Shown: positions 33,853-42,432 of the stretch, piece by piece | Numbering within the stretch: position 1 is the first letter of the stretch | Layout of the letters: each line of letters opens with the position of its first letter | Assembly: GCF_010548375.1 (NCBI RefSeq) | Contig: NZ_JAAGLY010000031.1 | Span: 28,440 to 92,439 of the forward strand | DNA from: Streptomyces sp. SID13726 | GTDB taxonomy: Bacteria > Actinomycetota > Actinomycetes > Streptomycetales > Streptomycetaceae | Direction of reading: 5' to 3' | DNA: 64,000 nt | Translations under genes and position numbers: made by a program | Notes under the pieces: generated by a model | Database searches by the model: none | Told to the model about the DNA's origin: nothing | Seen by the model: only the letters and a program-made list of their open reading frames with translations

Positions 33853-34138
33853 GGGTGCGGGTTCGTCGTGGCTGGTCGCGCAGTTCCCCGCGCCCCTGGG
33901 GAGTTGCAGCCGGCCTGCGTTTTGACCGCATGTTGGGCGCCTATGGGGGTGCCTCGATGTGTGGTTTGGCGGGTGCGGGTTCGTCGTGGCTGGTCGCGCA
34001 GTTCCCCGCGCCCCTGGGGAGTTGCAGCTGGCCTGCGTTTTGACGGCATGTTGGGCGCCTATCGGGGTGCCTTGTCATGTGGTCTGGCGGGTGCGGGTTC
34101 GTCGTGGCTTGTCGCGCAGTTCCCCGCGCCCCTGGGTG
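33853..34138. repeat. 118-bp tandem repeat, 2.4 copies, containing the Streptomyces CCCCGCGCCCC element
   Basis: Units start at 33853, 33971 and 34089 (exact 118-bp period); the third breaks off near 34138. Each carries CGCGCAGTTCCCCGCGCCCC, a block that recurs inverted at about 34350-34372 and in variant form at 43384-43440. The surrounding gap 33816-34417 holds no gene. Confidence 0.88.
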
Positions 34139-34417
34139 GGGATGATGGACGCTCGTTCAGACGCGTACGGCGCGCAGGGGGCGGGGTGGGGGGTGTCCGC
34201 CCGCAGCGGCCGGCGTCCGTCGCCCCGTGCAAATCAAACGACAGCTACCGCCGGACCGAGGACGGATACCCCCCGCCCCGGCCCCGACCCCACCACCGGA
34301 CCAGTCGCGCTACACCCGGCCCCACCGGGGCGAAAGAGGCCGCCGCAGGCATCCAGGGACGCGGGGAACTGCGCAAGACGCCCGCCCCCACCGGACCCGC
34401 AGACAGGCGACAGCCAC

Positions 34418-35221
34418 CTACACCCGCCCCCACGTCCGCCGATCCCGCGCCATCGCATGCAACGCCTCCACATCCGCCGGCTTCAGCACCCCGCCCGACC
34501 GAGCCAGCCCCTCCAGTTCCGTGTCCCGCAGCACCCGCACCGAACGAGGCGGGACCGTGACGGTGACCGTGGTGGGGGCGACGAGGGCCAGGAGGGGGTG
34601 GACCTCGGCCGTGAGGGCGTAGGAGGCGCAGTCGGCGGTCGAGCGGAGGTGGCGGAGGAGCGGCAGGGGGTCGCGGCGGCCGAAGGCGATCAGGGGGTCC
34701 GCCACGGTGACCCGCTGCTTGCGGGCGTACAGCGCGTGGATCGCGAACAGGCCACCGGGACCGATCAGCAGATGGTGGATCCGGTCACCGCCCGGCAGCG
34801 GCACGGAGTGCAGGGCGTGCCAGCCCACCCCGTCCAGCAGGTCCAGCGCGTCCCCCACCACCTGCTCCGCCTCCAGCGCCCGCCGCCGAGGATCCCGCCG
34901 CATCCGGTGCGACGCCCCGGTATCCCGGTCGAGCGCGATCTGCAGCGCCTCGCCGGGCCGGTTCGGCGCGAGGTCGTCGTCGGGGTGGAGGGAGAGCCTC
35001 GCCAGTTCGGCCGGGGTCGGGACGGGTGGCGGCCCCACGGCCACCGGGCCGGTGAGGAACGGTCCGAGCACGGTCAGGACATCGTCTCTGCGGTCCTCGC
35101 TCAGCAGATTGATCCGGGCCGCCTCACGGTCGTACCAGGCGATGTTCCTGCCGTCCGTGAGGCAGACGTACAGCCGCTCCTGACCGTGGCGCCAGGTCGG
35201 TACGACACGCAGTCCGCTCAT
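34418..35221 (-). CDS. NERD-domain (nuclease-related) protein
   Basis: 267 aa. Central region GDALDLLDGVGWHALHSVPLPGGDRIHHLLIGPGGLFAIHAL fits NERD: the D/G-rich strand followed by a hydrophobic strand of the restriction-endonuclease fold. A clear catalytic D-ExK is not obvious. N-terminal segment MSGLRVVPTWRHGQERLYVC is a small separate beta domain. Cytoplasmic. Divergent from the phosphatase gene. Role unknown. Confidence 0.75.
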   Translation of the reverse strand: MSGLRVVPTWRHGQERLYVCLTDGRNIAWYDREAARINLLSEDRRDDVLTVLGPFLTGPVAVGPPPVPTPAELARLSLHPDDDLAPNRPGEALQIALDRDTGASHRMRRDPRRRALEAEQVVGDALDLLDGVGWHALHSVPLPGGDRIHHLLIGPGGLFAIHALYARKQRVTVADPLIAFGRRDPLPLLRHLRSTADCASYALTAEVHPLLALVAPTTVTVTVPPRSVRVLRDTELEGLARSGGVLKPADVEALHAMARDRRTWGRV

Positions 35222-35307
35222 ACCCCATCACCCCATGGACCATGGGAACAGGCGGGGTGCTGCGCAGGCAAGAAGCCGGTTACCTTTGGGGTGAGTTGCA
35301 GGGCTTG

Positions 35308-35838
35308 ATGCCGGGGCTTGGGGAGGCGCCGTTGCGGACCCGCAGGAAGCAACCCGACGTACCGGCTCCGGACAGTCCGTGGAACGAGGTCGTGCCCGGC
35401 CTGTGGATGGGCGGGCACGAGTTCAACGGCCCTTCCGGCCGCCCGGAGTTCGCGGTCGTGCACGATGAATTCGACGTCGTGCAGACGCTGTTGCGGCTAC
35501 CGGGCCACGGCCCCGACCCGGGCGTGGAGCACCATGTGTGGCCGATCCCGGACGGTCCGCTGGACGGCACCCAGCTCGCGGGGGTGATGCGGCTGGCTCA
35601 GGCCGCGGGTGACGCGCTGGACGGGGGCCGCAAGGTCCTCGTCCGCTGCTACCACGGCTACAACCGCTCGGGCCTGGTCGTGGCGCACACCCTGGTCCGC
35701 CGGGGCCACCCGCCCGACGAGGCGATCCGGCTGATCAGGGCCCGCCGCTCACCGTGGGCGCTGCACAACGACCTGTTCGTGGAGTACCTCAGGACCGGCC
35801 TGTCGACGGCCCGGCTGCTGGAGGAGCTCACCGAGTAA
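35308..35838 (+). CDS. dual-specificity-type protein phosphatase
   Basis: 176 aa from ATG 35308 (MPGLGEAPLRTRRKQ), AGGG 5 nt upstream; an in-frame ATG at 35242 is possible. Signature loop VRCYHGYNRSGLV fits C-X5-R with Ser/Gly after Arg, but the residue before Cys is Arg rather than the usual His. A general-acid Asp is probably in WPIPDGPLDG. Likely dephosphorylates Ser/Thr/Tyr in proteins. Confidence 0.82.
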   Translation: MPGLGEAPLRTRRKQPDVPAPDSPWNEVVPGLWMGGHEFNGPSGRPEFAVVHDEFDVVQTLLRLPGHGPDPGVEHHVWPIPDGPLDGTQLAGVMRLAQAAGDALDGGRKVLVRCYHGYNRSGLVVAHTLVRRGHPPDEAIRLIRARRSPWALHNDLFVEYLRTGLSTARLLEELTE

Positions 35839-35901
35839 AGAAACGCAAAAAGGACTTCCGTACGAATAAGGTGTACGAGGCCGGCGTCGGCCCACCCACC
35901 C

Positions 35902-35959
35902 GGACCGGATCGGCCCACCGGACTGAATCAGCCCACCGGACCGGATCGGTCCGCCCACC
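35902..35959. repeat. 18-bp repeats upstream of the lipoprotein gene
   Basis: Three units of GGACYGRATCRGCCCACC type at 35902, 35920 and 35938 (the last with a 4-bp insertion), 35-90 bp before the lipoprotein start. Could be a regulator-binding array or simple slippage. Confidence 0.6.
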
Positions 35960-35994
35960 CCGGACTGGACTCGGACCTCGGCCCCAGGAGCACA

Positions 35995-36819
35995 GTGCCA
36001 CCTGCCCACCCCACCGCCCGCCCCCTCACCCTCACCCGCGCCCGCGCCCCGCGTACGACCCGCGCCTGCGCCGCCGCAGCCCTGCTGCTCGCGGTCACGG
36101 CGGGCTGCGGTGACGCGGGCGGGCTGGTCGGTGCGGGGCCGACCTCGACCGCGACCAGTCCCGACCGGCTGTGGCCGCAGCTGACGCCGGCCTCCAGTCC
36201 CGCCTTCGAGATCGGCGAGGTGGACACGGAGGTGGTGGCGGGCATCGCGGTACCCGGGGACGACATCCGCGAGGTGGACCCGGTCGCGGTGGTCCGCGTC
36301 GAGATCAAGGAGGACTCCAGCGACTACGTCAACGCGGGCTATGTCGAGACGGCCCGCCGGATGGCGGACTGCGGCAAGAAGGGGGCGGCCGGGAGGAAGT
36401 GCCCGGTCCTGAAGCCGTACTACCGGGACCTCACCGGCGACGGACGGCCCGATCTGACGCTGGGCTTCCGGCAGCTGCCGGGCAATGTCACCGCCGTGCG
36501 CGTCTACACCGTGGAGAAGCACCGGCTCGTGCAGGTCATGCACTGGGAGGACGCGGTCAGCGGGGTCGAGCTGGCCGGGCGGTCGGTGATCATCCGTTCG
36601 CCGTCGGAGGTGGCCGGGTACGAGTACCGGCTCCAGTGGACCTGGGACCCGCAGCAGAAGTCGATGCTCCTCACCCACGACGAGATGCTGCGCACCGGCG
36701 CCGACACCCGCACCCCCGGCGCCACCCCAGGCACCACCGCCAAACCCACCCCCGGCACCACCACCAGACCCACCCCCGGCGCCACCGCCGACCCCACCCC
36801 GTCGGCGAGCGCCCGATGA
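35995..36819 (+). CDS. exported lipoprotein of a lipoprotein-histidine kinase pair
   Basis: 274 aa from GTG 35995 with AGGAG 4 nt upstream. Signal peptide with lipobox LAVTAGC (Cys about 38). Mature domain contains DLTGDGRPDLTLGFRQLPG, an FG-GAP-like strand-loop, and ends in a Pro/Thr tail with three GTTxxPTPG repeats. Overlaps the kinase gene by 4 bp (ATGA), so the two are coupled; it may act as the outer sensor or brake of the kinase, as CseA does in another Streptomyces system (analogy only). Confidence 0.8.
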   Translation: MPPAHPTARPLTLTRARAPRTTRACAAAALLLAVTAGCGDAGGLVGAGPTSTATSPDRLWPQLTPASSPAFEIGEVDTEVVAGIAVPGDDIREVDPVAVVRVEIKEDSSDYVNAGYVETARRMADCGKKGAAGRKCPVLKPYYRDLTGDGRPDLTLGFRQLPGNVTAVRVYTVEKHRLVQVMHWEDAVSGVELAGRSVIIRSPSEVAGYEYRLQWTWDPQQKSMLLTHDEMLRTGADTRTPGATPGTTAKPTPGTTTRPTPGATADPTPSASAR

Positions 36820-38051
36820 GGCTCGCGCTGCCGCGCTGGTCCGGCACCCTGGCCGTGAAGGCGGCCGTCTTCATCACGGTGATGTGCTGCGCCCTGGCCG
36901 CGCTGCTCGGTGTCCTCGTGCACGTCTCGGTGACCAACCAGACCGTCGGCGAGGCCCGCGGCCTGGCGCTGAGCCGGCTGAAGGACGCGACCCAGGCGTA
37001 CGAGGCCGGGGACGCGCTGCGGTGGGACGCGGGGGTCGATCCGCCGGACCTGCCCGCCTCGCTGCGGACGCTGGCGGCGGCCGGGGAGCGCGGCACCATG
37101 GTCGGCGAGCACCGGGGGCGGCCGACGATGTGGGCGGCGGGGCCGGTGGACGGGGACTGGGGGCTGGCCGTGGAGGTCGACTACTCGCAGGGCGCGCGGA
37201 CGATCGCGGGCCTCGACCGGGCGATCCTGTGGTCGTCGGCGCTGGCGATCACGGCGACGCTGCTGGTGGGGGCGTTCGCGGTGACCCGGGTGACGAAGCG
37301 GCTGCACACGACGGCGCGGGTGGCCCGGCGGATCAGCGGCGGCGACCTGGACGCGCGGGTCGGCGATCCCCGTACGAAGGACCCGTCGCGGCCGCAGGAC
37401 GAGGTGGCCGCGGTGGCCGCCGCGCTGGACTCCATGGCGGGGTCGTTGCAGGGCAAGCTGCTGACCGAGCAGCGGTTCACGGCGGACGTGGCGCACGAGT
37501 TGCGGACACCGCTGACGGGGCTGCACGCGGCGGCCGAGCTGCTGCCGCCGGGGCGGCCGACGGAGCTGGTGCAGGACCGGGTGGGCGCGCTGCGGACGCT
37601 GACGGAGGATCTGCTGGAGATCTCCCGCCTGGACACGGGGCGGGAGACGGTCGAGCTGGACACGGAGCGCCTGGCCGCGGTGGCCGAACGGGTGGTGCGG
37701 GCGTCCGGGACGGACACCGAGGTCGTCGTGGTGCGGGACGTGGCCGTGGAGACGGACCGGCGGCGGCTGGAGCGGGTGCTGGGGAATCTGGTGGCCAACG
37801 CGCACCGGCACGGCCGGGGGCCGGTGTCGCTGACGGTCGAGGGGCACGTGGTGACCGTTCGGGATCACGGGGACGGGTTTCCTGAGTACCTCGTGGAGCA
37901 CGGGCCGCAGCGGTTCCGTACGGAGGGCGGGGCCACGGGGCACGGGTTGGGGCTGACCATCGCGGTGGGGCAGGCGGAGGTGCTGGGAGCCCGGCTCTCG
38001 TTCTCGAACGCGGTGGACGGCGGGGCGGTCGCGACGCTGGTGCTGCGGTAG
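36816..38051 (+). CDS. sensor histidine kinase, no adjacent response regulator
   Basis: 411 aa. TM1 14-36, short extracytoplasmic loop (37-135), TM2 136-158, HAMP 159-212, HisKA with His227 (FTADVAHELRTPL), HATPase_c with N box NLVANAHRHG, G1 DHGDGF and G2 GHGLGL. The whole catalytic set is intact. It overlaps the lipoprotein gene upstream; downstream is a secreted SH3 protein, so its response regulator must be encoded elsewhere. Confidence 0.92.
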   Translation: MRLALPRWSGTLAVKAAVFITVMCCALAALLGVLVHVSVTNQTVGEARGLALSRLKDATQAYEAGDALRWDAGVDPPDLPASLRTLAAAGERGTMVGEHRGRPTMWAAGPVDGDWGLAVEVDYSQGARTIAGLDRAILWSSALAITATLLVGAFAVTRVTKRLHTTARVARRISGGDLDARVGDPRTKDPSRPQDEVAAVAAALDSMAGSLQGKLLTEQRFTADVAHELRTPLTGLHAAAELLPPGRPTELVQDRVGALRTLTEDLLEISRLDTGRETVELDTERLAAVAERVVRASGTDTEVVVVRDVAVETDRRRLERVLGNLVANAHRHGRGPVSLTVEGHVVTVRDHGDGFPEYLVEHGPQRFRTEGGATGHGLGLTIAVGQAEVLGARLSFSNAVDGGAVATLVLR

Positions 38052-38187
38052 TCACCCACATCGGTGCGGCCCCGAGTCGCCGAAGGGGCGCTTCACCTAT
38101 GGCCCAGTTCGAAAGGCATCCTTCCCGCCTCCCTCCTAACGTGGCGAATAGTCAGGTTTGCACCCACCGTTCACGGAGGTCTCCCCC

Positions 38188-38568
38188 ATGTCCCTGCGCT
38201 CCCGTTTCTCCATAGCCGTCACCGCCGGCGCGTTCGCCGTCACGGCGCTCGCCACGCCCGCCGTCGCCGGCGACGAATGGGACGACGACCCCCGTAGCGA
38301 CTGGGGGCACCACCAGAACCAGAACCACAACCCGCGGCTGTACAAGGGCGTCGTGACGGCCAGCGCGCTCGCGCTGCGCAGCGCGCCGAACCGGGGCGGG
38401 CAGATCATCCGGTGGGCCGACAAGGGCGAGGTCGTCACGATCTTCTGCAAGACCAACGGCCAGAACATCGACGGCAACCGCCACTGGTACCTCCTCACCG
38501 ACGGCACCTGGGCCTGGGGGTCGGCCAGGTACATCAAGGACATCGGGCCCTCGCCACGCTGGTGCTGA
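38188..38568 (+). CDS. secreted SH3b-domain protein
   Basis: 126 aa from ATG 38188, GGAGG 8 nt upstream. Signal peptide (1-29, cleavage after AVAG). Mature part: a His/Asn/Asp-rich linker, then a bacterial SH3 domain (GVVTASALALRSAPNRGGQI ... WYLLTDGTWAWGSARYI). SH3b domains bind peptidoglycan or cell-wall peptides. No catalytic domain. Confidence 0.82.
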   Translation: MSLRSRFSIAVTAGAFAVTALATPAVAGDEWDDDPRSDWGHHQNQNHNPRLYKGVVTASALALRSAPNRGGQIIRWADKGEVVTIFCKTNGQNIDGNRHWYLLTDGTWAWGSARYIKDIGPSPRWC

Positions 38569-38620
38569 CGCCACTCCCAAACAGGGCAGACAACCCGTCA
38601 TATTTGGGTAAGTTCCGGAC

Positions 38621-39982
38621 ATGACCAAGGCCGGAACCACCGTGGCCCCCGCGGACGCCCCCGCTTCCGCGGTACGCCTGCCCCGGCGCCGTGGCATCGA
38701 ACTGGCCCTCATCGTCCTCGCCGTCCTGCTCTGCGTGTACGGCTACTGCGCTGTCGGCCTCGCCAAGAACGGCACCGTCCCGCCCGGCGCCGCCGGTTAC
38801 GGCGCCGGGCTCGGCGTGCTCGCGCTCCTCGCGCATCTCGCCGTACGCCTCAGGGCGCCGTACGCCGATCCGCTCCTCCTGCCGATCGCCGTGCTGCTCA
38901 ACGGACTCGGCCTCGTGCTGATCTACCGGCTCGACCTGGAGACGCCCGGCGACCGCGCGGCCCCGGCCCAGCTGGTGTGGTCCACGGTCGGGGTGGCCCT
39001 GTTCATCGTGGTGGTGCTGGCGCTGCGGGACCATCGGGTGCTCCAGCGGTACGCGTACGTGTGCGTCGCCGCCGCGCTGGTGCTGCTGATCCTCCCGATC
39101 CTCTTCCCCTCGGTGAACGGCGCCCGGATCTGGATCCGGATCGCCGGGTTCTCCATCCAGCCGGGCGAGTTCGCGAAGGTGCTGCTGGCGGTGTTCTTCG
39201 CCGCGTACCTGGCCGCCAACCGGAACGCGCTGGCGTTCGCGGGCCGGCGCTTCTGGGGGCTTCAGCTGCCCACGGGCCGGGTGCTCGGCCCGCTCCTCGC
39301 CATCTGGCTGATCAGCGTGGGCGTCCTGGTCCTGGAGCGGGACCTCGGAACCTCGCTGCTGTTCTTCGGGCTGTTCGTCGTTCTCCTCTACGTCGCCACC
39401 GGGCTCTCCGGCTGGATCGTCCTGGGCCTGCTGCTGGCGGGCGTCGGCGCGTTCGCGGTGGGCTGGCTGGAGCCGCACGTCCACAGCCGGGTGGAGGACT
39501 GGCTGCATCCGTTCGCGTCGATCGAGGCCGGGCAGGGCCCGAACCAGCTCGCGCAGTCCCTGTTCGCCTTCGCGGCGGGCGGGATCCTCGGCACCGGGCT
39601 CGGGCTCGGGCACTCGATCCTGATCGGCTTCGCGGCGAAGTCGGACTTCATCCTGGCGACCGCGGGCGAGGAGCTGGGCCTGGCGGGCCTGTGCGCGATC
39701 TTCCTGCTGTACGCCCTTCTCGTGGAGCGCGGCTACCGGGCGGGCCTCGCCCTGCGCGACCCCTTCGGGCGGCTGCTGGCGACCGGGCTCGCCTCGATCG
39801 TGGCGCTCCAGGTGTTCGTGATCGCGGGCGGGGTCGGCGGGCTGATCCCGCTCACGGGCATGGCGATGCCGTTCCTCGCCCAGGGCGGCTCGTCGGTCGT
39901 CACCAACTGGGCGATCGTGGCGCTGCTGATCCGGGTGAGCGACTCGGCACGCGGCCAGTACGAAGGGGAGGCGACCGGATGA
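38621..39982 (+). CDS. SEDS-family peptidoglycan glycosyltransferase (FtsW/RodA-like)
   Basis: 453 aa, about 12 membrane helices. Polymerises lipid II outside the membrane. Signature blocks: NGARIWIRIAGFSIQPGEFAK, LVLERDLGTSLLFFGLF (catalytic-type Asp), DFILATAGEELGLAG and GMAMPFLAQGGSSVVTNW. Start ATG 38621. Stop overlaps the PBP start (ATGA), so the pair is coupled: a SEDS enzyme with its cognate class B PBP. Streptomyces have several such pairs; division, elongation or sporulation cannot be told apart here. Confidence 0.93.
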   Translation: MTKAGTTVAPADAPASAVRLPRRRGIELALIVLAVLLCVYGYCAVGLAKNGTVPPGAAGYGAGLGVLALLAHLAVRLRAPYADPLLLPIAVLLNGLGLVLIYRLDLETPGDRAAPAQLVWSTVGVALFIVVVLALRDHRVLQRYAYVCVAAALVLLILPILFPSVNGARIWIRIAGFSIQPGEFAKVLLAVFFAAYLAANRNALAFAGRRFWGLQLPTGRVLGPLLAIWLISVGVLVLERDLGTSLLFFGLFVVLLYVATGLSGWIVLGLLLAGVGAFAVGWLEPHVHSRVEDWLHPFASIEAGQGPNQLAQSLFAFAAGGILGTGLGLGHSILIGFAAKSDFILATAGEELGLAGLCAIFLLYALLVERGYRAGLALRDPFGRLLATGLASIVALQVFVIAGGVGGLIPLTGMAMPFLAQGGSSVVTNWAIVALLIRVSDSARGQYEGEATG

Positions 39983-41463
39983 CGGCCCGGGGACCCGGCA
40001 TGACCCGCTACATCCGGCACGCGGCCTGCTTCTGCGCCCTGTTGCTGCTGGCCCTCCTCGTCAACGCCACCCGCGTGCAGGTCTTCCAGGCCCGCTCCCA
40101 CGACGAGAACCCGGCCAACCGCCGCGAGAACATCGCCCGTTACGGCCTTCAGCGCGGCGACATCCTGGTCGGCGGGCGGCCGGTCACCGGCTCCCGGGAC
40201 ACCGGGGAGCAGCTGCGCTTCGAACGGACGTACAAGGACGGGCCGTTGTACGCGCCGGTGACCGGCTTCGCCTCGCAGGAGTACGGCACGACCTTCCTGG
40301 AGCACGCCGAGGACGGGGTGCTGTCCGGCTCGGACCCGCTCCTGACGCCGTTCCCGCTCTGGAACGACTTCACCAGGCGGCGCAACCCCGGCGGGGACGT
40401 CGTCACCACGCTGGACAGGGCCGCGCAGAAGGCCGCGTTCCACGGGCTCGGCGGGCGCAAGGGCGCGGTGGCGGCCGTGGAGCCGGCGACCGGGCGGATC
40501 CTGGCGCTGGTGTCCTCGCCCTCGTACGACCCTGCGGTGCTGTCGGGCAACGACCGCGGGGTGGGCCGGTCCTGGGCGCGGCTCAACGACGACGTGGACC
40601 GGCCGATGCTCAACCGGGCGGTACGGCAGACCTATCCGCCGGGTTCGACGTTCAAGGTGGTCACCGCGGCCGCCGCGCTCGACGCCGGGGTGATCACGGA
40701 CGTGGACGCGGCGACGGACTCGCCGGCGCCGTACACCCTGCCCGGCACCACGACCTCGCTGACCAACGAGTCCGACGGCTGTGCGGACCTCTCGCTGCGG
40801 GAGGCCTTCAAGTGGTCGTGCAACACGGTGTTCGCGAAGCTCGGGGTGAAGGTGGGGGTGGGTGACATGACGGCGACCGCGCACGCCTTCGGCTTCAACG
40901 ACAAGTCGCTGCGGATCCCGTTCTCGGTGGCGCCGAGCACCTTCGACCCGGCGGTGGACAAGGCGCAGCTGGCCCTGTCGTCGATCGGCCAGTTCAACAC
41001 GCGGGCCACTCCGCTCCAGATGGCGATGGTGGCGGCGGCGGTCGCCAACGGCGGTCAGATCAGGGCGCCTTACCTGGTGGAGCGGACCACGACGGACGAC
41101 GGCGACACCGTGGCGACGGCGGGCTCACGTCCGGTGCGGCAGGCGATGCTGCCGTCGACCGCCGTACGCCTGAAGGAACTCATGACCCAGGTGGTCACCG
41201 AGGGCACCGGCACCAACGCCGCCATCCCGGGCGCGACCGTCGGCGGCAAGACCGGCACCGCCCAGCACGGGGTGGGCAACTCCGGGACGCCGTACGCCTG
41301 GTTCGTCTCCTGGGCGCAGGGCGAGCGGGACATGGAGCCGAAGGTCGCGGTGGCCGTGGTGGTGGAGGACGCGGCGGCGGACCGGGGGGAGATCACCGGG
41401 GGCGGGGTGGCGGCGCCGATCGCCCGGGCGGTGATGAAGGCGGTGCTCAACTCCAAGGACTGA
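39979..41463 (+). CDS. class B penicillin-binding protein (transpeptidase)
   Basis: 494 aa. One N-terminal membrane anchor (14-33), a linker domain, and a transpeptidase domain with Ser223-Thr-Phe-Lys226, Ser280-Cys-Asn282 and Lys424-Thr-Gly426: complete active site. Crosslinks peptidoglycan made by the coupled SEDS enzyme. Start ATG 39979 overlapping the upstream stop; ATG 40000 (MTRYIRH) is an alternative. Confidence 0.94.
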   Translation: MTARGPGMTRYIRHAACFCALLLLALLVNATRVQVFQARSHDENPANRRENIARYGLQRGDILVGGRPVTGSRDTGEQLRFERTYKDGPLYAPVTGFASQEYGTTFLEHAEDGVLSGSDPLLTPFPLWNDFTRRRNPGGDVVTTLDRAAQKAAFHGLGGRKGAVAAVEPATGRILALVSSPSYDPAVLSGNDRGVGRSWARLNDDVDRPMLNRAVRQTYPPGSTFKVVTAAAALDAGVITDVDAATDSPAPYTLPGTTTSLTNESDGCADLSLREAFKWSCNTVFAKLGVKVGVGDMTATAHAFGFNDKSLRIPFSVAPSTFDPAVDKAQLALSSIGQFNTRATPLQMAMVAAAVANGGQIRAPYLVERTTTDDGDTVATAGSRPVRQAMLPSTAVRLKELMTQVVTEGTGTNAAIPGATVGGKTGTAQHGVGNSGTPYAWFVSWAQGERDMEPKVAVAVVVEDAAADRGEITGGGVAAPIARAVMKAVLNSKD

Positions 41464-41507
41464 GACGGGGGTTGAGGCGGCCGGACGCCCGACCTACCGT
41501 TCGGTCC

Positions 41508-42017
41508 ATGACCGGATTCCCCGCGTACGAACTCGCCCAGGTGAACATCGGCCGGCTCAGGGCCCCGCTGGACTCGGCGCAGTTGAAGGACTTCGTCGAC
41601 AGCCTCGACCCCGTGAACGCCGACGCGGACGCCGCCGACGGCTTCGTCTGGCGCCTGGAGGGCGAGTCGGGCGACGCCACGGACGTGCCGGTCCTCGGCG
41701 ACGAGTGGCTCATCATCAACATGTCGGTGTGGCGGGACGCCGACGCCCTGACGGCGTACATGTACCAGGGCCGCCACCGTGAGATGCTCGCCCGCCGCCG
41801 GGAGTTCTTCGAGCGGGTCGAGGAGGCGATGGTGACCCTGTGGTGGATCCCGGCCGGCCACCGCCCCACGGTCGCGGAGGCGGAGTCCCGCCTCCTGCAC
41901 CTGCGCGCCAACGGCCCCACCCCGTACGCCTTCACCCTGCGACAGCCGTTCCCGGCCCAGGGGGCGGAGCCGGTGGCCTGGCCGGCGATCCCGGACGGTC
42001 TGGGGTGCCCGGCCTGA
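41508..42017 (+). CDS. DUF3291 family protein
   Basis: 169 aa from ATG 41508 (MTGFPAYELAQVNIGRLRA). Motifs AQVNIGRLRAP, VWRLEGESGDA, LIINMSVWRDADAL, FFERV and TLWWIPAGHRPTVAEA are the usual DUF3291 line-up (dimeric alpha/beta-barrel fold). Cytoplasmic, function unknown, perhaps a small-molecule monooxygenase-like fold. No strong ribosome-binding site. Confidence 0.85.
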   Translation: MTGFPAYELAQVNIGRLRAPLDSAQLKDFVDSLDPVNADADAADGFVWRLEGESGDATDVPVLGDEWLIINMSVWRDADALTAYMYQGRHREMLARRREFFERVEEAMVTLWWIPAGHRPTVAEAESRLLHLRANGPTPYAFTLRQPFPAQGAEPVAWPAIPDGLGCPA

Positions 42018-42060
42018 CGGATCCGGTCCGTTGTCCTTGACGCAGGGGACAATGCGGGAG

Positions 42061-42336
42061 AAGAGCAGTCGACCCCGCGCAGGCGGTCGCCCATCAGGTG
42101 GCAGCCCTCGATGACGAAGTCCTCGCGCTCGCGGAGTTCGGCGTCGGAGAGCTGCTGGTAGTAGTCGCGCAGGGCCATGCGGCCGAAGGCCACGTGCCGC
42201 GCCTCGTCCATCACCTGGGTCGCGCTCCGTGAACTTCGGCCAGTACCTGGTGCCGTAGAGGGAGATCGACTCGCCGGGGACGCCGAGGGGGTCGTACGGA
42301 TCGACCTCCAGGTCCCAGTCGATGCGCTTCCAAAGC
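42061..42336 (-). pseudogene. remnant of a ferritin-like diiron protein gene
   Basis: Two minus-strand frames match one protein: KRIDWDLEVDPYDPLGVPGE through GTRYWPKFTE, then, in another frame, TQVMDEARHVAFGRMALRDY through EDFVIEGCHLMGDRLRG. A large internal deletion removed the segment in between (most of the four-helix bundle), and both ends are cut. The DEARH motif marks a carboxylate-bridged diiron helix. It lies beside an intact AurF-like diiron gene of opposite orientation. Confidence 0.75.
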
Positions 42337-42432
42337 GGGCATGTTCCGCGGGCTCCCCCTTTGTAGACGCCGGGTCAACAAGTCGTGCGCGGGGGATTGA
42401 CGGCCTTGCTGACAAGCAGTCTCATAAGAGCC

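Noticed and set aside
34227..34622. Plus-strand open frames in the gap after the LigD-type polymerase
   Set aside because: Proline/arginine-rich products of the repeats and of the NERD gene's complementary strand.
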